A stretch of DNA of 64,000 bases, taken from positions 321,980 to 385,979 of the forward strand of contig CALVUF010000001.1 of assembly GCA_944363525.1 (NCBI GenBank), read 5' to 3'. Position 1 is the first letter of the stretch. Each line of letters begins with the position of its first letter. Below, piece after piece: positions 37,401 to 46,636 of this stretch. Source of the stretch: an uncultured Bacilli bacterium (lineage in GTDB: Bacteria; Bacillota_I; Bacilli_A; RFN20; CAG-826). The notes under the pieces are model-generated. The model did not search any database, was not told the origin of the DNA, and saw only the letters and a program-made list of their open reading frames with translations. Made by a program: the position numbers and the translations under genes.

Positions 37401-38189
37401 GGGCAGATAAACGGTGACTTCGTTCCCTAAATAACGGCTGACCTCATAAGCATAGGGGTCGCCTTTTTCGTTATAGAGCAAAGAGAATTCCAAATCTGTC
37501 CGCGGCTGCTCAACCTGGACATCCAGCCAGGTCTGCTCTCCGGTGGCCCGAACGTTGACGAACAAGGAGCAAACTCCCGCGCTGACGCCGAGGATGGTAT
37601 TGGTCAATTCGTCATAACGGGCGACGTTATCGTCGGAAGAATAGATAAAGAGGTCCGCCAGGTCATTCCCGTTCAGATCAAGGCAATCAAGAAGCCCAAC
37701 CGACTGGCCCTCCAATAAATAAAGATCCTTTTGGATGAAAAACGGGACCGAGGGGTCGCTGACCTCAGCCGGCACGACATTCACGGTAAAGGAATCCGTC
37801 AAGGCGGGGTTGGCGAGCATATAGCCTTTTATCGTCGCCGCCCCGACGGAGAGAGCCCGGATCGAATTCCCTTCGGCCAAGACAACGGCGGGATTACTGG
37901 ATTCTAAGGCATAGCCACCATAAAGATTGCCGGCGTATTCGCCGTCTAAGAAAGCCGTGATCGCAAATTGCTCTCCGACCGTCAATTCGAGGTTATCGAC
38001 TTCATCGAGCCAAAACTCGTGCTCATTCTCGTCGAGGTAGACCGAGGCTGGCGTCTCGGATGTCGATTCCGAAGGTGAAGAAGACTCTTCGGGCGTAGTC
38101 GTTTCCACCGGCGTTGAAACAGAAGGGGCGCCGACGTCGCAGGAACAGAGCAAAAAGAGGAGCAACAACAGACCAAACGCTTTTCTCAT
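34431..38189 (-). CDS. giant BspA-like leucine-rich repeat lipoprotein A
   Basis: 1252-aa lipoprotein. MRKAFGLLLLLFLLCSC holds the signal and lipobox (Cys17), then a Ser/Thr/Glu/Pro-rich stalk. Bacterial Ig-like (Big2-type) segments occupy roughly residues 60-240. The rest is made of degenerate LRR_5 (BspA/TpLRR) units such as IGASAFEGNP, IGDGAFRDT and VAPYAFGNI-like repeats, separated by ~100-aa blocks beginning with 'YALCEDDSGHKY'-type sequences that recur several times. BspA-like proteins bind host matrix or other bacteria in known cases. Start ATG overlaps the stop of the upstream paralogue (ATGA) with GGAGGG upstream. The two genes form an operon. Confidence 0.85.
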   Translation of the reverse strand: MRKAFGLLLLLFLLCSCDVGAPSVSTPVETTTPEESSSPSESTSETPASVYLDENEHEFWLDEVDNLELTVGEQFAITAFLDGEYAGNLYGGYALESSNPAVVLAEGNSIRALSVGAATIKGYMLANPALTDSFTVNVVPAEVSDPSVPFFIQKDLYLLEGQSVGLLDCLDLNGNDLADLFIYSSDDNVARYDELTNTILGVSAGVCSLFVNVRATGEQTWLDVQVEQPRTDLEFSLLYNEKGDPYAYEVSRYLGNEVTVYLPDSYLGRPVIRIGASAFEGNPSIANVYAEGDNMVEIGPRAFADCPCLQSYALFYQVKVIGEEAFAGAAFNLTDSSLTITAAETIEDRAFYGTAIKNVYIESKNIEVAKEAFYSPFIEKVCFRTPQQNCQLGEDWLYPNARAFFDYNFELSRDPSYANGFYGYVLGQGDNARVVLTDTPTGLVNIPKTYAHPLGRSLPIVGIERCPADYVFLPKTIEFIAEGAFGPDAVVAVETGSKLTYSESWGIETDKVYFGATSMGEENGVLYLAREENGHAYSIALKVNEVEDDLTIADEYDGFPVEEISPDAGSGLYLTSLTLPSSLSKIGDGAFRDTRVARPIVIPSTVVSFGQGAFRFDRRDWVNVVYFEAKTLPEAAFDAFAGDNFDFQTGFLGYQMVEEGQYALFEDESGSWAELAYWEYFGPHILQESINRDGLSYPVRRVSPNCFVFGYVFPLWIAEGLEVELPLSKGVGTYNVFFEGPATRVDGYTTVGYAKTDTPWIDDYRYALCEDDSGHKYACIISDMVVGAPILSEVTYEGLTYPVEEIAPYAFGNISSNYDEPILIPSSIKRIDRHAFYNIRIPSLSIADGVEIEPEGIHNIYTDVFGSAAASDPEESYSFGYVGGFVGLSQGEDENNALYPEEDFPIVYEYAGQYAVDGSLIYALCQHESGDYYFTVLDYGSTSGDIVVAEEKSVGTISAPAEAVASNAFRDLPSVDVFFPSSLKTIGHGAMASDGEPVYFFADGAEAVLDLPYERTVYDYQGEIVETEGMRLAKVAAGSKNSGWALIDWEVEAASLDLDEPIAVEGEELAVTQIVSRAFAGNKSLEYLRLDLSQLSHCGARLFEGCSSLSLIDCSGTFNPWRDLVIFEGYHDSGWVFFSWGFNQANDADMLPCKEVFGFDGERGYDGEFYYAHLRANSSAYDLQYFIIGYTGSQDHVVIPNLITIEDGRTVTVFGVLLEAFEDTPVTSISFERGIRPDYIDPPLLDIVEIVE

Positions 38190-41100
38190 AAGTTACCCTC
38201 CGGCATTTTGGCCCCAAAGACAACCTTGGCGTTCCCGGGGTCGAATACTTCGCAAGGCCCAGTCGATTCAAAGAGCAAGGTCGCCCCGTTGGTGAAAGGA
38301 TGGACTATCTTGATGCTGGAAGGGATATAGATATATCCATCCCCGGCATCGGAAGCGAGCTCTTCGATGCCCGAGGGCATCACCAAGGCCCCGTAGTTAT
38401 TATCGAAGACATTGGATCCGACTTTCTTAAGAGACGAAGGAACGTGATCGGCCGTCCAGGGTCCTAGGCAATCATCGCCGAGGAACTCGATGGTATCAGG
38501 CAGATATACCGTCGGGTACCGAGCGATGCTATATAAGTCGAAAGCCTCCGCCTCAATGCGGCGGACGATATATGACTCCCCCCGGTAACCGATCGATCCG
38601 GGGATGTAGACATTCTCGATTTCGCCCGCATATGAGATAAGGTCGGCGCTTAGCCGATCGCCGTCTTCATAGAGAACGAAAAGCATTTGATTCCTCGTCA
38701 CCTCGGCAGCGAAATTAGGATAATAACGGATGCCCTCGGGCACATCTTGCTCAATGAGGCCGCGATGATAGTAGGCAACGTTCGGGGAGAAGGAAACGAT
38801 CCTTTTCACCGATGAAGGGATCGTGAATTCCCCATAGCCATCCATCGCCGACCCATAGGAGAGTTCCTCGACCGGGATTCCGCCGATCGAAGAAGGCAGA
38901 ACCGGGTCGCCCCAAGCGTTGGCATACAGGATTGAAGCATAAGCATGCCCATCCTGGGCGCAGAAAGCGTAATAGATCCCGTCAGGGGTTTTCCCAAAGC
39001 CACCGGAATAATGGGCAACCGCGCGTACCTCCGCCCCCTCGGGAATCAACGGTTCTCCATGACAAAGGAAATAAGCCGCCGAACGATCGGGCAGCCTCAC
39101 CGTTTCCGGGATCACCACGAATGGCGCGTTGAAGAAGGCGTTGGTCAAAAAATCATGAAAAGTGTCGGCGATGGCGACGACGGGGTAATCGGCAGCCCCA
39201 TCGCTGACGCTTTCCTTAATCTCGTATTCCTTGCTATACACTTTATCAAGCAACCCGACGGCGACCATGCCTTCGTCAGTCAAGGAGTAAAGGATCCGAT
39301 CGTCTTCGATGGTTAGACCGGCATATTCATAAATCATCGTCTTCCCTTGTAACCTGCGGCTAGCCGCTTCCTCCTTCGAAAAAGGGAAGAAGGCAAAGCA
39401 ATCGGAGCCGGTTTGGAAGTTCCGAATGTTCTCATCGAAATAAAGCGAGGGGGCAGTCGAAGCGTCGGGTATTGGCCAACTGCCAATGGCGACCTCTAAT
39501 CCTCGAAGATCGGCTTCACGCGAATTATTGAAATCCAAACCCCCAAGATTGATTCCTTTGACCGGGAGGCTCCGCCCCTCATGAACGATGGTTTGGGGGA
39601 CATTATTCGAAGGCAAGGCCAGAACAAAGGCGCATTCTTGCCCTTTCGAATCGGTCCAAAGGGCATAATCGATGCCTTGATATTCCCCAAATCCCCCCTT
39701 ATACCCTCCGACGGCCGTCTCGATGGCTTGCCAACCAGCGGGAACCGGATCATCGCCGAGTAGGAAAATTTGCACCGAACTCTCTGAGCCAAGCCACACC
39801 GACGCCCCTTCCTCGATCGCCAAGACTTGGATGGAGGATCCGACAAAGGGATCAGCCTGCTGAATGACAAAAGAGGAAGGAAGGGAAAGAGCAAAAAGAT
39901 TGGGCGAAAAATAAGGGGCATCGGCAAAGCCGGTCACCGGATAGCCTTTCCCGTCTTTTCGCACTTCGCCCGGGACTTCGGCGGCTTTGCCCTGGCCATA
40001 ATAGCCGAGCACCCGGGCTTCTGTTCCCTCTAGGCGGAAATAGAAGCCAGAATCATAGACGAGCGCATCCGGGCTGACGGAGGATAGGTCGCCATCGAGG
40101 TTGCCGACGATAATCGTGCCCTCCGGGAAGGAATGATCGCCGATCTTGACGATGGAAGAGGGGAGGTAGACCACCTCATCCTGCAGGTAGCGGAAGGCAT
40201 AATCGCCGATTTCCTGCAGCCGATCCCCAAACCCGAAATCGGCTAAGGGGCAGGAATAGAAAGCCGAATTCCCGACCGAAACGGCGTTGAATCCAGTAAC
40301 GGTGGTTAGTTTATCGCAATTGCCAAAGGCGCTGCCGCCAATCGTCTCCAACGTCGACGGAAGGACGACTTCCGCGAGTGAAGCGCAGCCAAGGAAAGCC
40401 CCGTCGCCGAGTTCCCTTACCCCCTCGGGGATGACGATTCGCCGGATAGATTGGTTAGCGTACTGACTGCTGGCCTCAATCCGGGTCACGGGGATATCGT
40501 GGATCGAGGAAGGGAAAACGACTTCCTCCCTATTAGGCCAGGAGTTGACGGTGGCGCTGCCATCGGCGTTAAGGTAATAGCCGAATAAGGAGCCGACCTG
40601 AACCAGCAATTGGCTCTCGCGGCCGTCGGCTTTGACGCTGATGTGCGTCTGGCCCTCGGAAAGCCCGGTCAAAACCCCGCTAAAGCGATCGACCTCGGCG
40701 ATATCGGGATTCATCGATTCGAATTCGAATACCGGATCGCCAACCCCTTTCCAAGTTAGGTAATCGGTCAAATCAACCGTCTCCCCGACTTCGATTGGCA
40801 AACTGCCGGCGACTTCCCAGGATATAACCGCGGTGTAGGAATCGGAGACGATGATTTCCTCTTCCCCGACATAAAGATTCCCGTTGGCGTCGACATAGCT
40901 CGCCTCGATCGTCGTATGGCCTGCTTGTAAGGCCGTCGCCGCCCCTTTGGGTGAAACGGAAATAATTTCCGGGTCAATCACGGTGAACTCCGGGAAGACC
41001 CGAACGTAATCAGGAAGGGCATAGGCTTCAAGCATAGTCGACTCATCGACCGAAAGCCGCCTCGTCTCTTCTGAGGAGTGCGAACGGAAATGCAAATCCA

Positions 41101-41224
41101 AAGAGCCGCTTGCTTCCCCGACCGGGGCTTTTAGCAAAGCGAACTCCGAGGATGGATTGGCGCAGCCAGATAAAGCGAAAGCCGCCAATAAGCCAAATAG
41201 GATTCTGAATGATTTCCGGGCCAT
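38186..41224 (-). CDS. giant BspA-like leucine-rich repeat lipoprotein B
   Basis: 1012-aa lipoprotein. MARKSFRILFGLLAAFALSGC gives signal and lipobox (LSGC, Cys21). Two Big2-like domains follow (about residues 60-220; TTIEASYVDANG, ILTGLSEGQTHISVKA-like). Then come LRR_5 repeats, clearest near residues 255-370 (LGDGAFLGCASLAEVVLP, IGGSAFGNCDKL, VGNSAFYSCPL). The 3' part repeats the same 'YYAFCAQDGHAYASI' block type as protein A. The start at 41224 has AAGGA just upstream; a frame start seven codons earlier lacks one. Translationally coupled to protein A. Likely a surface adhesin; function is inferred from family only. Confidence 0.85.
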   Translation of the reverse strand: MARKSFRILFGLLAAFALSGCANPSSEFALLKAPVGEASGSLDLHFRSHSSEETRRLSVDESTMLEAYALPDYVRVFPEFTVIDPEIISVSPKGAATALQAGHTTIEASYVDANGNLYVGEEEIIVSDSYTAVISWEVAGSLPIEVGETVDLTDYLTWKGVGDPVFEFESMNPDIAEVDRFSGVLTGLSEGQTHISVKADGRESQLLVQVGSLFGYYLNADGSATVNSWPNREEVVFPSSIHDIPVTRIEASSQYANQSIRRIVIPEGVRELGDGAFLGCASLAEVVLPSTLETIGGSAFGNCDKLTTVTGFNAVSVGNSAFYSCPLADFGFGDRLQEIGDYAFRYLQDEVVYLPSSIVKIGDHSFPEGTIIVGNLDGDLSSVSPDALVYDSGFYFRLEGTEARVLGYYGQGKAAEVPGEVRKDGKGYPVTGFADAPYFSPNLFALSLPSSFVIQQADPFVGSSIQVLAIEEGASVWLGSESSVQIFLLGDDPVPAGWQAIETAVGGYKGGFGEYQGIDYALWTDSKGQECAFVLALPSNNVPQTIVHEGRSLPVKGINLGGLDFNNSREADLRGLEVAIGSWPIPDASTAPSLYFDENIRNFQTGSDCFAFFPFSKEEAASRRLQGKTMIYEYAGLTIEDDRILYSLTDEGMVAVGLLDKVYSKEYEIKESVSDGAADYPVVAIADTFHDFLTNAFFNAPFVVIPETVRLPDRSAAYFLCHGEPLIPEGAEVRAVAHYSGGFGKTPDGIYYAFCAQDGHAYASILYANAWGDPVLPSSIGGIPVEELSYGSAMDGYGEFTIPSSVKRIVSFSPNVAYYHRGLIEQDVPEGIRYYPNFAAEVTRNQMLFVLYEDGDRLSADLISYAGEIENVYIPGSIGYRGESYIVRRIEAEAFDLYSIARYPTVYLPDTIEFLGDDCLGPWTADHVPSSLKKVGSNVFDNNYGALVMPSGIEELASDAGDGYIYIPSSIKIVHPFTNGATLLFESTGPCEVFDPGNAKVVFGAKMPEGNL

Positions 41225-41279
41225 GGTTTTTCCTTGACACCCCATTTTACCATGATGGAAAACCTATTATAAGAAATGC

Positions 41280-41307
41280 TTGACCGAGTTAGATAACGGC
41301 CTAGAAT
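41280..41307 (+). promoter_or_regulatory. promoter of the thrS T-box operon
   Basis: TTGACC (41280-41285), 16-nt spacer, TAGAAT (41302-41307). The predicted start near 41314 leaves a ~200-nt leader before thrS. Confidence 0.7.
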
Positions 41308-41313
41308 ATAGCC

Positions 41314-41501
41314 GGCGTTGAAGGAGACACGCCCCTTCCCTATAGGGAAAGAGGTACCACTCCCGAGCTCTTGGCGATGAGTCAAGCGGATGGCCCCCGT
41401 TATCCGGCCCCAAAAGAGCGTTCCCCTTCTTATGTATATTAGGGAAACGAAGTAAGGTGGTACCGCGTCCCCCGACGTCCTTATGACTCGGGGGATTTCT
41501 A
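41314..41501 (+). ncRNA. T-box riboswitch (threonyl-tRNA) controlling thrS
   Basis: The leader contains the conserved T-box AAGGTGGTACCGCG at 41454-41467; its TGGT would pair with the ACCA end of uncharged tRNA. A threonine codon ACC at 41356-41358 lies in the expected specifier region (GGTACCAC). The terminator hairpin is TCCCCCGA (41468-41475) with TCGGGGGA (41488-41495), then a U-rich tail. The antiterminator would use the T-box strand. When threonyl-tRNA is scarce, readthrough into thrS is expected. Confidence 0.92.
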
Positions 41502-41520
41502 TTTCTAGAGGCAAAAAACC

Positions 41521-43419
41521 ATGCACATCATCTTCAATGGGGAGAGGAAAGAGCTCCCCGACCATTCAATTGGATTCCAAGCTTTGAAGGCCTTGGACAA
41601 TGAAAAGAAGAACAAAGCCATCGCCATGAAGGTCAACGGACAGGTTGAAGACCTTTCCCGGGAACTTCGCGAAGACGAGGAAGTGAGTTTCCTCACTGGC
41701 GAGGACAAGGAAGGGTTCGAGGTGTTGAACCATTCCTGCTCGCACTTAATGGCCCAAGCCATCCATCACCTTTACCCCAATGCCAAGTTCGGCTATGGGC
41801 CGGCCATCGAGGAAGGGTTTTATTATGACGTCGACTTCGGCGACGAGGTTTTGACCGACGCCGCTTTCCCATCAATTGAGGCCGAGATGAAGAAGCTCGT
41901 CAAGGAGAACCTCCCCTATAAACGGGCCGAGGTCAGCAAGGAAGAAGCCCTCGAAATCTTCAAGGACAACCCTTATAAGGAAGAGCATATCCAAGAACTC
42001 GATGGCACCATCTCGACCTATACCCAAGGCGACTTCGTCGACCTCTGCCGCGGCCCCCACGTCCCTTCCACTGGCTATCTGAAGCACTTCAAGCTCCTTT
42101 CATTGGCCGGCGCCTATTGGAAGGGCGATAGCAATAACAAACAATTAACCCGGATCTACGCCACCTGCTGGCCGAGCGAGGAAGCCTTAAAGGAATACCT
42201 CGCCATCCTCCAGAAACGGAAGGAGAACGACCATCGGCGCTTAGGCAAGGAACTAGGCTTATTCATGATCTCCGACTACGGCCCGGGCTTCCCCTTCTTC
42301 TTACCGAAGGGGATGCAATTGAAGAATGAGCTCATCAATTACTGGAGGGAGATCCATACCCGGGAAGGCTACCTCGAGATCGAGACCCCGACCATGCTTT
42401 CAAGGGAACTTTGGGAGACAAGCGGTCACTGGGATCACTACAAGGACAATATGTACACCACCAAGATCGACGGGAAGGATTTCGCCATCAAGCCGATGAA
42501 TTGCCCTGGTGCCATTCTTACTTATAACGCCTCCCTCCATTCCTATAAGGATCTGCCGGTGCGGATCGGGGAACTGGGTCACGTCCATCGCCATGAAGCG
42601 AGCGGGGCCCTCAATGGCTTATTCCGGGTCCGGGCCTTCACCCAAGACGATGCCCATATCTTCTGCCGGCGCGACCAATTAGAGGACGAAACCAAAGGGA
42701 TCATGCGCCTCTTCGACGAGGTCTATTCGGTGTTTGGCCTTTCCTATAAGATCGTCTTAAGCACCCGGCCCGACGACTATATCGGGGAGAAGGAATTCTG
42801 GGATGAGGCGGAAGCGATCCTGGCCCGGGCTTGCGAGCATTCGGGCCACGAATACCAGATCAACCCCGGCGACGGGGCTTTCTATGGGCCGAAGCTCGAC
42901 TTCAAGCTCAAGGACTCGATGAATCGGACCTGGCAATGCGGGACCATCCAGCTTGACATGAACTTGCCCCACCGGTTCCATTGCTATTACATCGATAACA
43001 ATGGCGAGAAGGTCGAACCGGTCATGCTCCACCGGGTCGTCTTCGGCTCGATTGAACGGTTCATCGGCATCTTGATCGAGAATTACGGCGGGGCCTTCCC
43101 GACTTGGCTATCCCCGACCCAGGTCGAGATCTTGCCCGTCTTGCCCGCTTCGCAAGGAGAATACGCCAAAGAGATCAAGCAGCTATTGGATGAACATCAT
43201 TTCCGTTCGGAGATCGATGACTCGGAGGAGAAGCTGGGATACCGCTTACGGAACGCGGTGGTCAAGAAGATCCCCTACTCCTTAGTCATCGGGGAGAAAG
43301 AAAAGGAGAACCGGACCGTCACCTACCGGGTGTATGGCTCGGAGAAGCAAATAACCGTCAAGCTCGAGGAATTCATTGAATTGCTCGATAAGGCGGTTAA
43401 GACCAAAGCGAGGTTCTAG
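41521..43419 (+). CDS. thrS: threonyl-tRNA synthetase
   Basis: 632-aa class II synthetase attaching threonine to tRNA-Thr. An N-terminal TGS domain (residues 1-60) is followed by the editing domain with NHSCSHLMAQAIHHLYP (HxxxH) and FGYGPAIEEGFYYD. The catalytic core has TPTMLSRELWETSGHWDHY, zinc Cys in KPMNCPGAI, motif 2 RHEASGALNGLFRVRAFTQDDAHIFC, and MLHRVVFGSIERF (motif 3). A C-terminal anticodon-binding domain (VEILPVLP...) completes it. AGAGG lies nine nt before ATG 41521. A T-box leader regulates it and a terminator follows. Confidence 0.98.
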   Translation: MHIIFNGERKELPDHSIGFQALKALDNEKKNKAIAMKVNGQVEDLSRELREDEEVSFLTGEDKEGFEVLNHSCSHLMAQAIHHLYPNAKFGYGPAIEEGFYYDVDFGDEVLTDAAFPSIEAEMKKLVKENLPYKRAEVSKEEALEIFKDNPYKEEHIQELDGTISTYTQGDFVDLCRGPHVPSTGYLKHFKLLSLAGAYWKGDSNNKQLTRIYATCWPSEEALKEYLAILQKRKENDHRRLGKELGLFMISDYGPGFPFFLPKGMQLKNELINYWREIHTREGYLEIETPTMLSRELWETSGHWDHYKDNMYTTKIDGKDFAIKPMNCPGAILTYNASLHSYKDLPVRIGELGHVHRHEASGALNGLFRVRAFTQDDAHIFCRRDQLEDETKGIMRLFDEVYSVFGLSYKIVLSTRPDDYIGEKEFWDEAEAILARACEHSGHEYQINPGDGAFYGPKLDFKLKDSMNRTWQCGTIQLDMNLPHRFHCYYIDNNGEKVEPVMLHRVVFGSIERFIGILIENYGGAFPTWLSPTQVEILPVLPASQGEYAKEIKQLLDEHHFRSEIDDSEEKLGYRLRNAVVKKIPYSLVIGEKEKENRTVTYRVYGSEKQITVKLEEFIELLDKAVKTKARF

Positions 43420-43427
43420 TTCGCTTA

Positions 43428-43453
43428 GGGGAGGAGCAATCCTCCCCTTTCTT
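43428..43453 (+). terminator. Rho-independent terminator of thrS
   Basis: GGGGAGGA (43428-43435), loop GCAA, TCCTCCCC (43440-43447), then TTTCTT. The convergent operon ends at 43452, within this hairpin's tail. Confidence 0.88.
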
Positions 43454-44141
43454 ATACCAAATGGTTCTTCTTATAATCGGAGGCTAAATACGATAACCGG
43501 TTTAGAAGGAAGAGCAGCAAGACGAAGCCGACGTAGATACAGCCTTGGGTCAGATAGATAGCCCAAGTCGGATAGGAATCGAAGACATAGCTAAGCAATG
43601 ACCCATCGAGAATCATGACCAGGGCTTTGCCATTTGGGTTGAAGTAAGGGATGGAGATATAGCCTTCGATCTGCAACCAATTCATGAACAAAGCCGCAGC
43701 GGCGACGATGATAGGGAACGCCATATACCGTTTCTTGCATTCAAACCCATAGAACAAGAGATAGAAGGATAAGAAGAACAATAACCCATGGGTGAAGATA
43801 CCGCGGATGACGATGGGTAAACTCATGTTATGGAGAAAGATGTTCGGGTTCAAGATGACCCCGATCATATAGCCTAAAGCCGAGATCAATCCCAAAGCCC
43901 CCGAGCCGAAATAGAAGGGTTTGATGAAGAAGGTCAAGGACACCCCGATGATAAGATAACTAAGGTGGCTTAGTTCGGTCGGGACCAAAGGGGTATAGAT
44001 GTATTCGACGATCTTCCAAACCAACAATATGCAGGCGATGACCCGGCAGGTGATGGAGAAAGCCGGCTTCTTCCGGCGAAACAGCAAAAAGATCAGCAAG
44101 AAGACGAGGAAAGTCAAAGGCACCGCATACCGCATCCACAT
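43452..44141 (-). CDS. polytopic membrane protein (possibly YwaF/TMEM164-like)
   Basis: 229-aa protein with about six to seven hydrophobic helices. The pattern of helices and the segment GIFTHGLLFFLSFYLLF recall YwaF/TIGR02206-type membrane proteins, but I cannot confirm this by eye. It is the last gene of the long minus-strand operon that begins with the TasA-like gene, 2 nt after the stop of the beta-helix protein. It may be a channel, a permease part or a membrane anchor for the locus. Function unknown. Confidence 0.7.
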   Translation of the reverse strand: MWMRYAVPLTFLVFLLIFLLFRRKKPAFSITCRVIACILLVWKIVEYIYTPLVPTELSHLSYLIIGVSLTFFIKPFYFGSGALGLISALGYMIGVILNPNIFLHNMSLPIVIRGIFTHGLLFFLSFYLLFYGFECKKRYMAFPIIVAAAALFMNWLQIEGYISIPYFNPNGKALVMILDGSLLSYVFDSYPTWAIYLTQGCIYVGFVLLLFLLNRLSYLASDYKKNHLV

Positions 44142-44143
44142 GG

Positions 44144-46636
44144 CTAAGACCTCGCCGAGAGTTCGCTTAAAGATGGGGTTTCCCCGAAATAAGGATGCTC
44201 CGCCATATCGAGGGTATAGAAGGTATAGTCCTCGAACCCCATGACATTGCTCGCGGCCCGGGAAAGGGCGACTTTCATGGTCGAATACTTCGCCTCATCG
44301 GAACCCATGAATTGGTTATCGGGGACCATCGTAGCCGAGCGAGCGAGGACGTGCTCGTAACAATTGACCGAGAAGCTGCTTAAACTATCGTGTTCAAAGA
44401 CGACATCGCTCAAATTGGTTCCTCCGCCCATCTTCATGATTGGTGTATTTACATAATTAACGCCGTTGTTGGAATAAAGGGCTTGATTCGTTTGACCAAT
44501 CAGTTGCCGCAAGGGTAGATAATCGTCTTCAGTCACGTCAGCTTGGATCGAACTTACGCCGCCGTGGACTTTGATGAAGGTATCGATATCATGGGTCAAA
44601 AGGGAATCGAAACTTAGGTCGGACAATTTCTGATAGGTGTAGAACCGATTATCGCCGCTTAAAGTCAATTCAGTCGGTGCCATGGTTAAGGCCCCATCCT
44701 TAGGGAAATAATCAATGTAATTGCCAAGGACCGCGTAAAACATCGTGCTGATGTTGTTGTAGAGGAAAGGGCCATTGTAATAGGAATCGAGACTAATCGA
44801 GGAAACATGGCAATTGTAAAAGAAGCAATTTTTGACCTCGACGTGAGCGGCGTATTCTTTGCTTCCGTCCTCATTGACGAATCCTGTCGTATTGGTCATG
44901 GCATCTTGGACCACTTGGGCGCCGGAAGCCATTTCCTCAATCGTGAAATGGTCGCGATCGATCAGGAAGTGAATAAAAGGCGATATGAACACATTGGCTT
45001 GATTAGCAGTCAGGACGCCAGCCGAAAGAATGGAATCGGCCTTCCCGGAATACATATTGGCCGCCGTCGGGTTAGCCAAGTCAATCGGAGTCACGTAATT
45101 GGACACAGTCGTGGTTTGTTTGTTTCCATTATCGTCACTATAGGTGATTTGCTTATTTGGATCGACTCGGTTGAACTCGTTTGCTCCAGCTTTAATGCCA
45201 TATTCCAAGGCGTTTTGCAGCAAGCAATTCTCAATCGTGATATCGGAGGAATAGGTTCGAATCAGAGACCTGGCGGAAGAAATAACGGAATTAGAAATAA
45301 CCGTTCGGTCGCCATTAACGTCGATCCCAATCCCAGTAGTGATGAGGTTTTGGTAATTGTTGCCAAAGTCGGCATTCCTGAGCCGGATATTGTCGACGGT
45401 AACTCCATCGCCATCGACATAAAGAAGCGAATTGTCCTGCCCATAAAGAACCAACAAAGGTTCCACACCGTCAGTATTGTTCTCGTAAGGAGAGGCTGGA
45501 TCGCCGACCGCGGTGTAGATCCGCGGGCCACGATACAAATCCGATGGGCTTAAGACCGGAACCACCGTTCCGTCCGAAAGGACGCTAGAACTGCTGGGGT
45601 AGCAAAGGTCATGGCCATTGATTAGGAATCCATTTCCATAAAGGGATTGACGGAGCCGGATACCCGTATGAACCTCTTTTGAAACCTTAAAGGAGATACC
45701 GGCGTTCCAGCCATCGATGAAGTCATGGTTGTAGGTCGTTTCGAAATCATAAACATACGCTTCCGGGTTGACCGTTCCCGCGATGTTCCCAAAGATATCG
45801 TAGTGGTTCTTGTTCGACAACGAAGCGAAATTAGCTTGGCTTTCCAAATTGACATGGAGTACCACCGCCTCTCCGTTTTCCGACAAATTGGTGGCCTTAA
45901 GCAAATCGGCATAAGAATAGATGTTCACCGCTTCAACCGCGGTAAAAACAATCTCGGTGGGCGGGGTGGTCGTCGAGAACGGATGGATAAAGCGGATAAA
46001 GGATTCGCCGGGAGTCAAAACCTTGATCTGTTCCTTGCTTAAATCGATGGCTAAATTGTCGCTGTACTCTAAATTAAAATCGTAGATATCCATCGACTCA
46101 TTGCCATACACGGCGGCTTCAAAATCGATAACAGCCTGTTTCTTCGAATAGGGGGAATCGATAGAAGCGTATTCAATATCCTTCGTTCCCCAATAGTAGG
46201 ATTCCATGCCTGCGGTGGAGAATGGAAAATCGAGATTGACGATCAAGGCGCCGGTTTCGCCGTAGACAACGGCCGTGAACCGACGGGAGACGTTGCCTTT
46301 TAGGTTGCTGACGGTCACTTCTACTTGACCTTCACTTAACGGGACCAGATAGTATCCATCCTCTTCCTTATCGATCCGGGCGACGTCCTGATCTTCGGGC
46401 ACCGAAAAGACGATTTCGTTTCCTTCTGATAAAGGATAATCCTGATTGAAGATGGCATTGGCTTGAAGTTTCTGTTTCCCCTCCTTCAATCCAAAAGGGG
46501 CCAAGGCCGGATAATCGATTTCAATATCGGCGATATCCTGCTCCACTCCTTTTATAAGGTAATCAGATGTGGTGAAAGCCAAAAAGGCGATGAGAAAAGG
46601 AAAAATAAGCAGCAAACCCAGTAGACCCTTCTTCAT
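44144..46636 (-). CDS. large membrane-anchored/secreted protein with a parallel beta-helix region
   Basis: 830-aa protein. A hydrophobic N-terminus (residues 4-22, GLLGLLLIFPFLIAFLAF) anchors or exports it. Residues ~30-270 are Ig-like (RRFTAVVYGETGALI). Residues ~400-560 read as a right-handed beta-helix: DGVTVDNIRLRNADFGNNYQ, TVISNSVISSARS, ITIENCLLQNALEYG, VEVKNCFFYNCHV. Such folds often bind or degrade polysaccharides or act as adhesins. It overlaps the ABC permease gene by 4 nt (ATGA), so it may be cargo or partner of that transporter. No catalytic motif is recognised. Confidence 0.7.
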   Translation of the reverse strand: MKKGLLGLLLIFPFLIAFLAFTTSDYLIKGVEQDIADIEIDYPALAPFGLKEGKQKLQANAIFNQDYPLSEGNEIVFSVPEDQDVARIDKEEDGYYLVPLSEGQVEVTVSNLKGNVSRRFTAVVYGETGALIVNLDFPFSTAGMESYYWGTKDIEYASIDSPYSKKQAVIDFEAAVYGNESMDIYDFNLEYSDNLAIDLSKEQIKVLTPGESFIRFIHPFSTTTPPTEIVFTAVEAVNIYSYADLLKATNLSENGEAVVLHVNLESQANFASLSNKNHYDIFGNIAGTVNPEAYVYDFETTYNHDFIDGWNAGISFKVSKEVHTGIRLRQSLYGNGFLINGHDLCYPSSSSVLSDGTVVPVLSPSDLYRGPRIYTAVGDPASPYENNTDGVEPLLVLYGQDNSLLYVDGDGVTVDNIRLRNADFGNNYQNLITTGIGIDVNGDRTVISNSVISSARSLIRTYSSDITIENCLLQNALEYGIKAGANEFNRVDPNKQITYSDDNGNKQTTTVSNYVTPIDLANPTAANMYSGKADSILSAGVLTANQANVFISPFIHFLIDRDHFTIEEMASGAQVVQDAMTNTTGFVNEDGSKEYAAHVEVKNCFFYNCHVSSISLDSYYNGPFLYNNISTMFYAVLGNYIDYFPKDGALTMAPTELTLSGDNRFYTYQKLSDLSFDSLLTHDIDTFIKVHGGVSSIQADVTEDDYLPLRQLIGQTNQALYSNNGVNYVNTPIMKMGGGTNLSDVVFEHDSLSSFSVNCYEHVLARSATMVPDNQFMGSDEAKYSTMKVALSRAASNVMGFEDYTFYTLDMAEHPYFGETPSLSELSARS

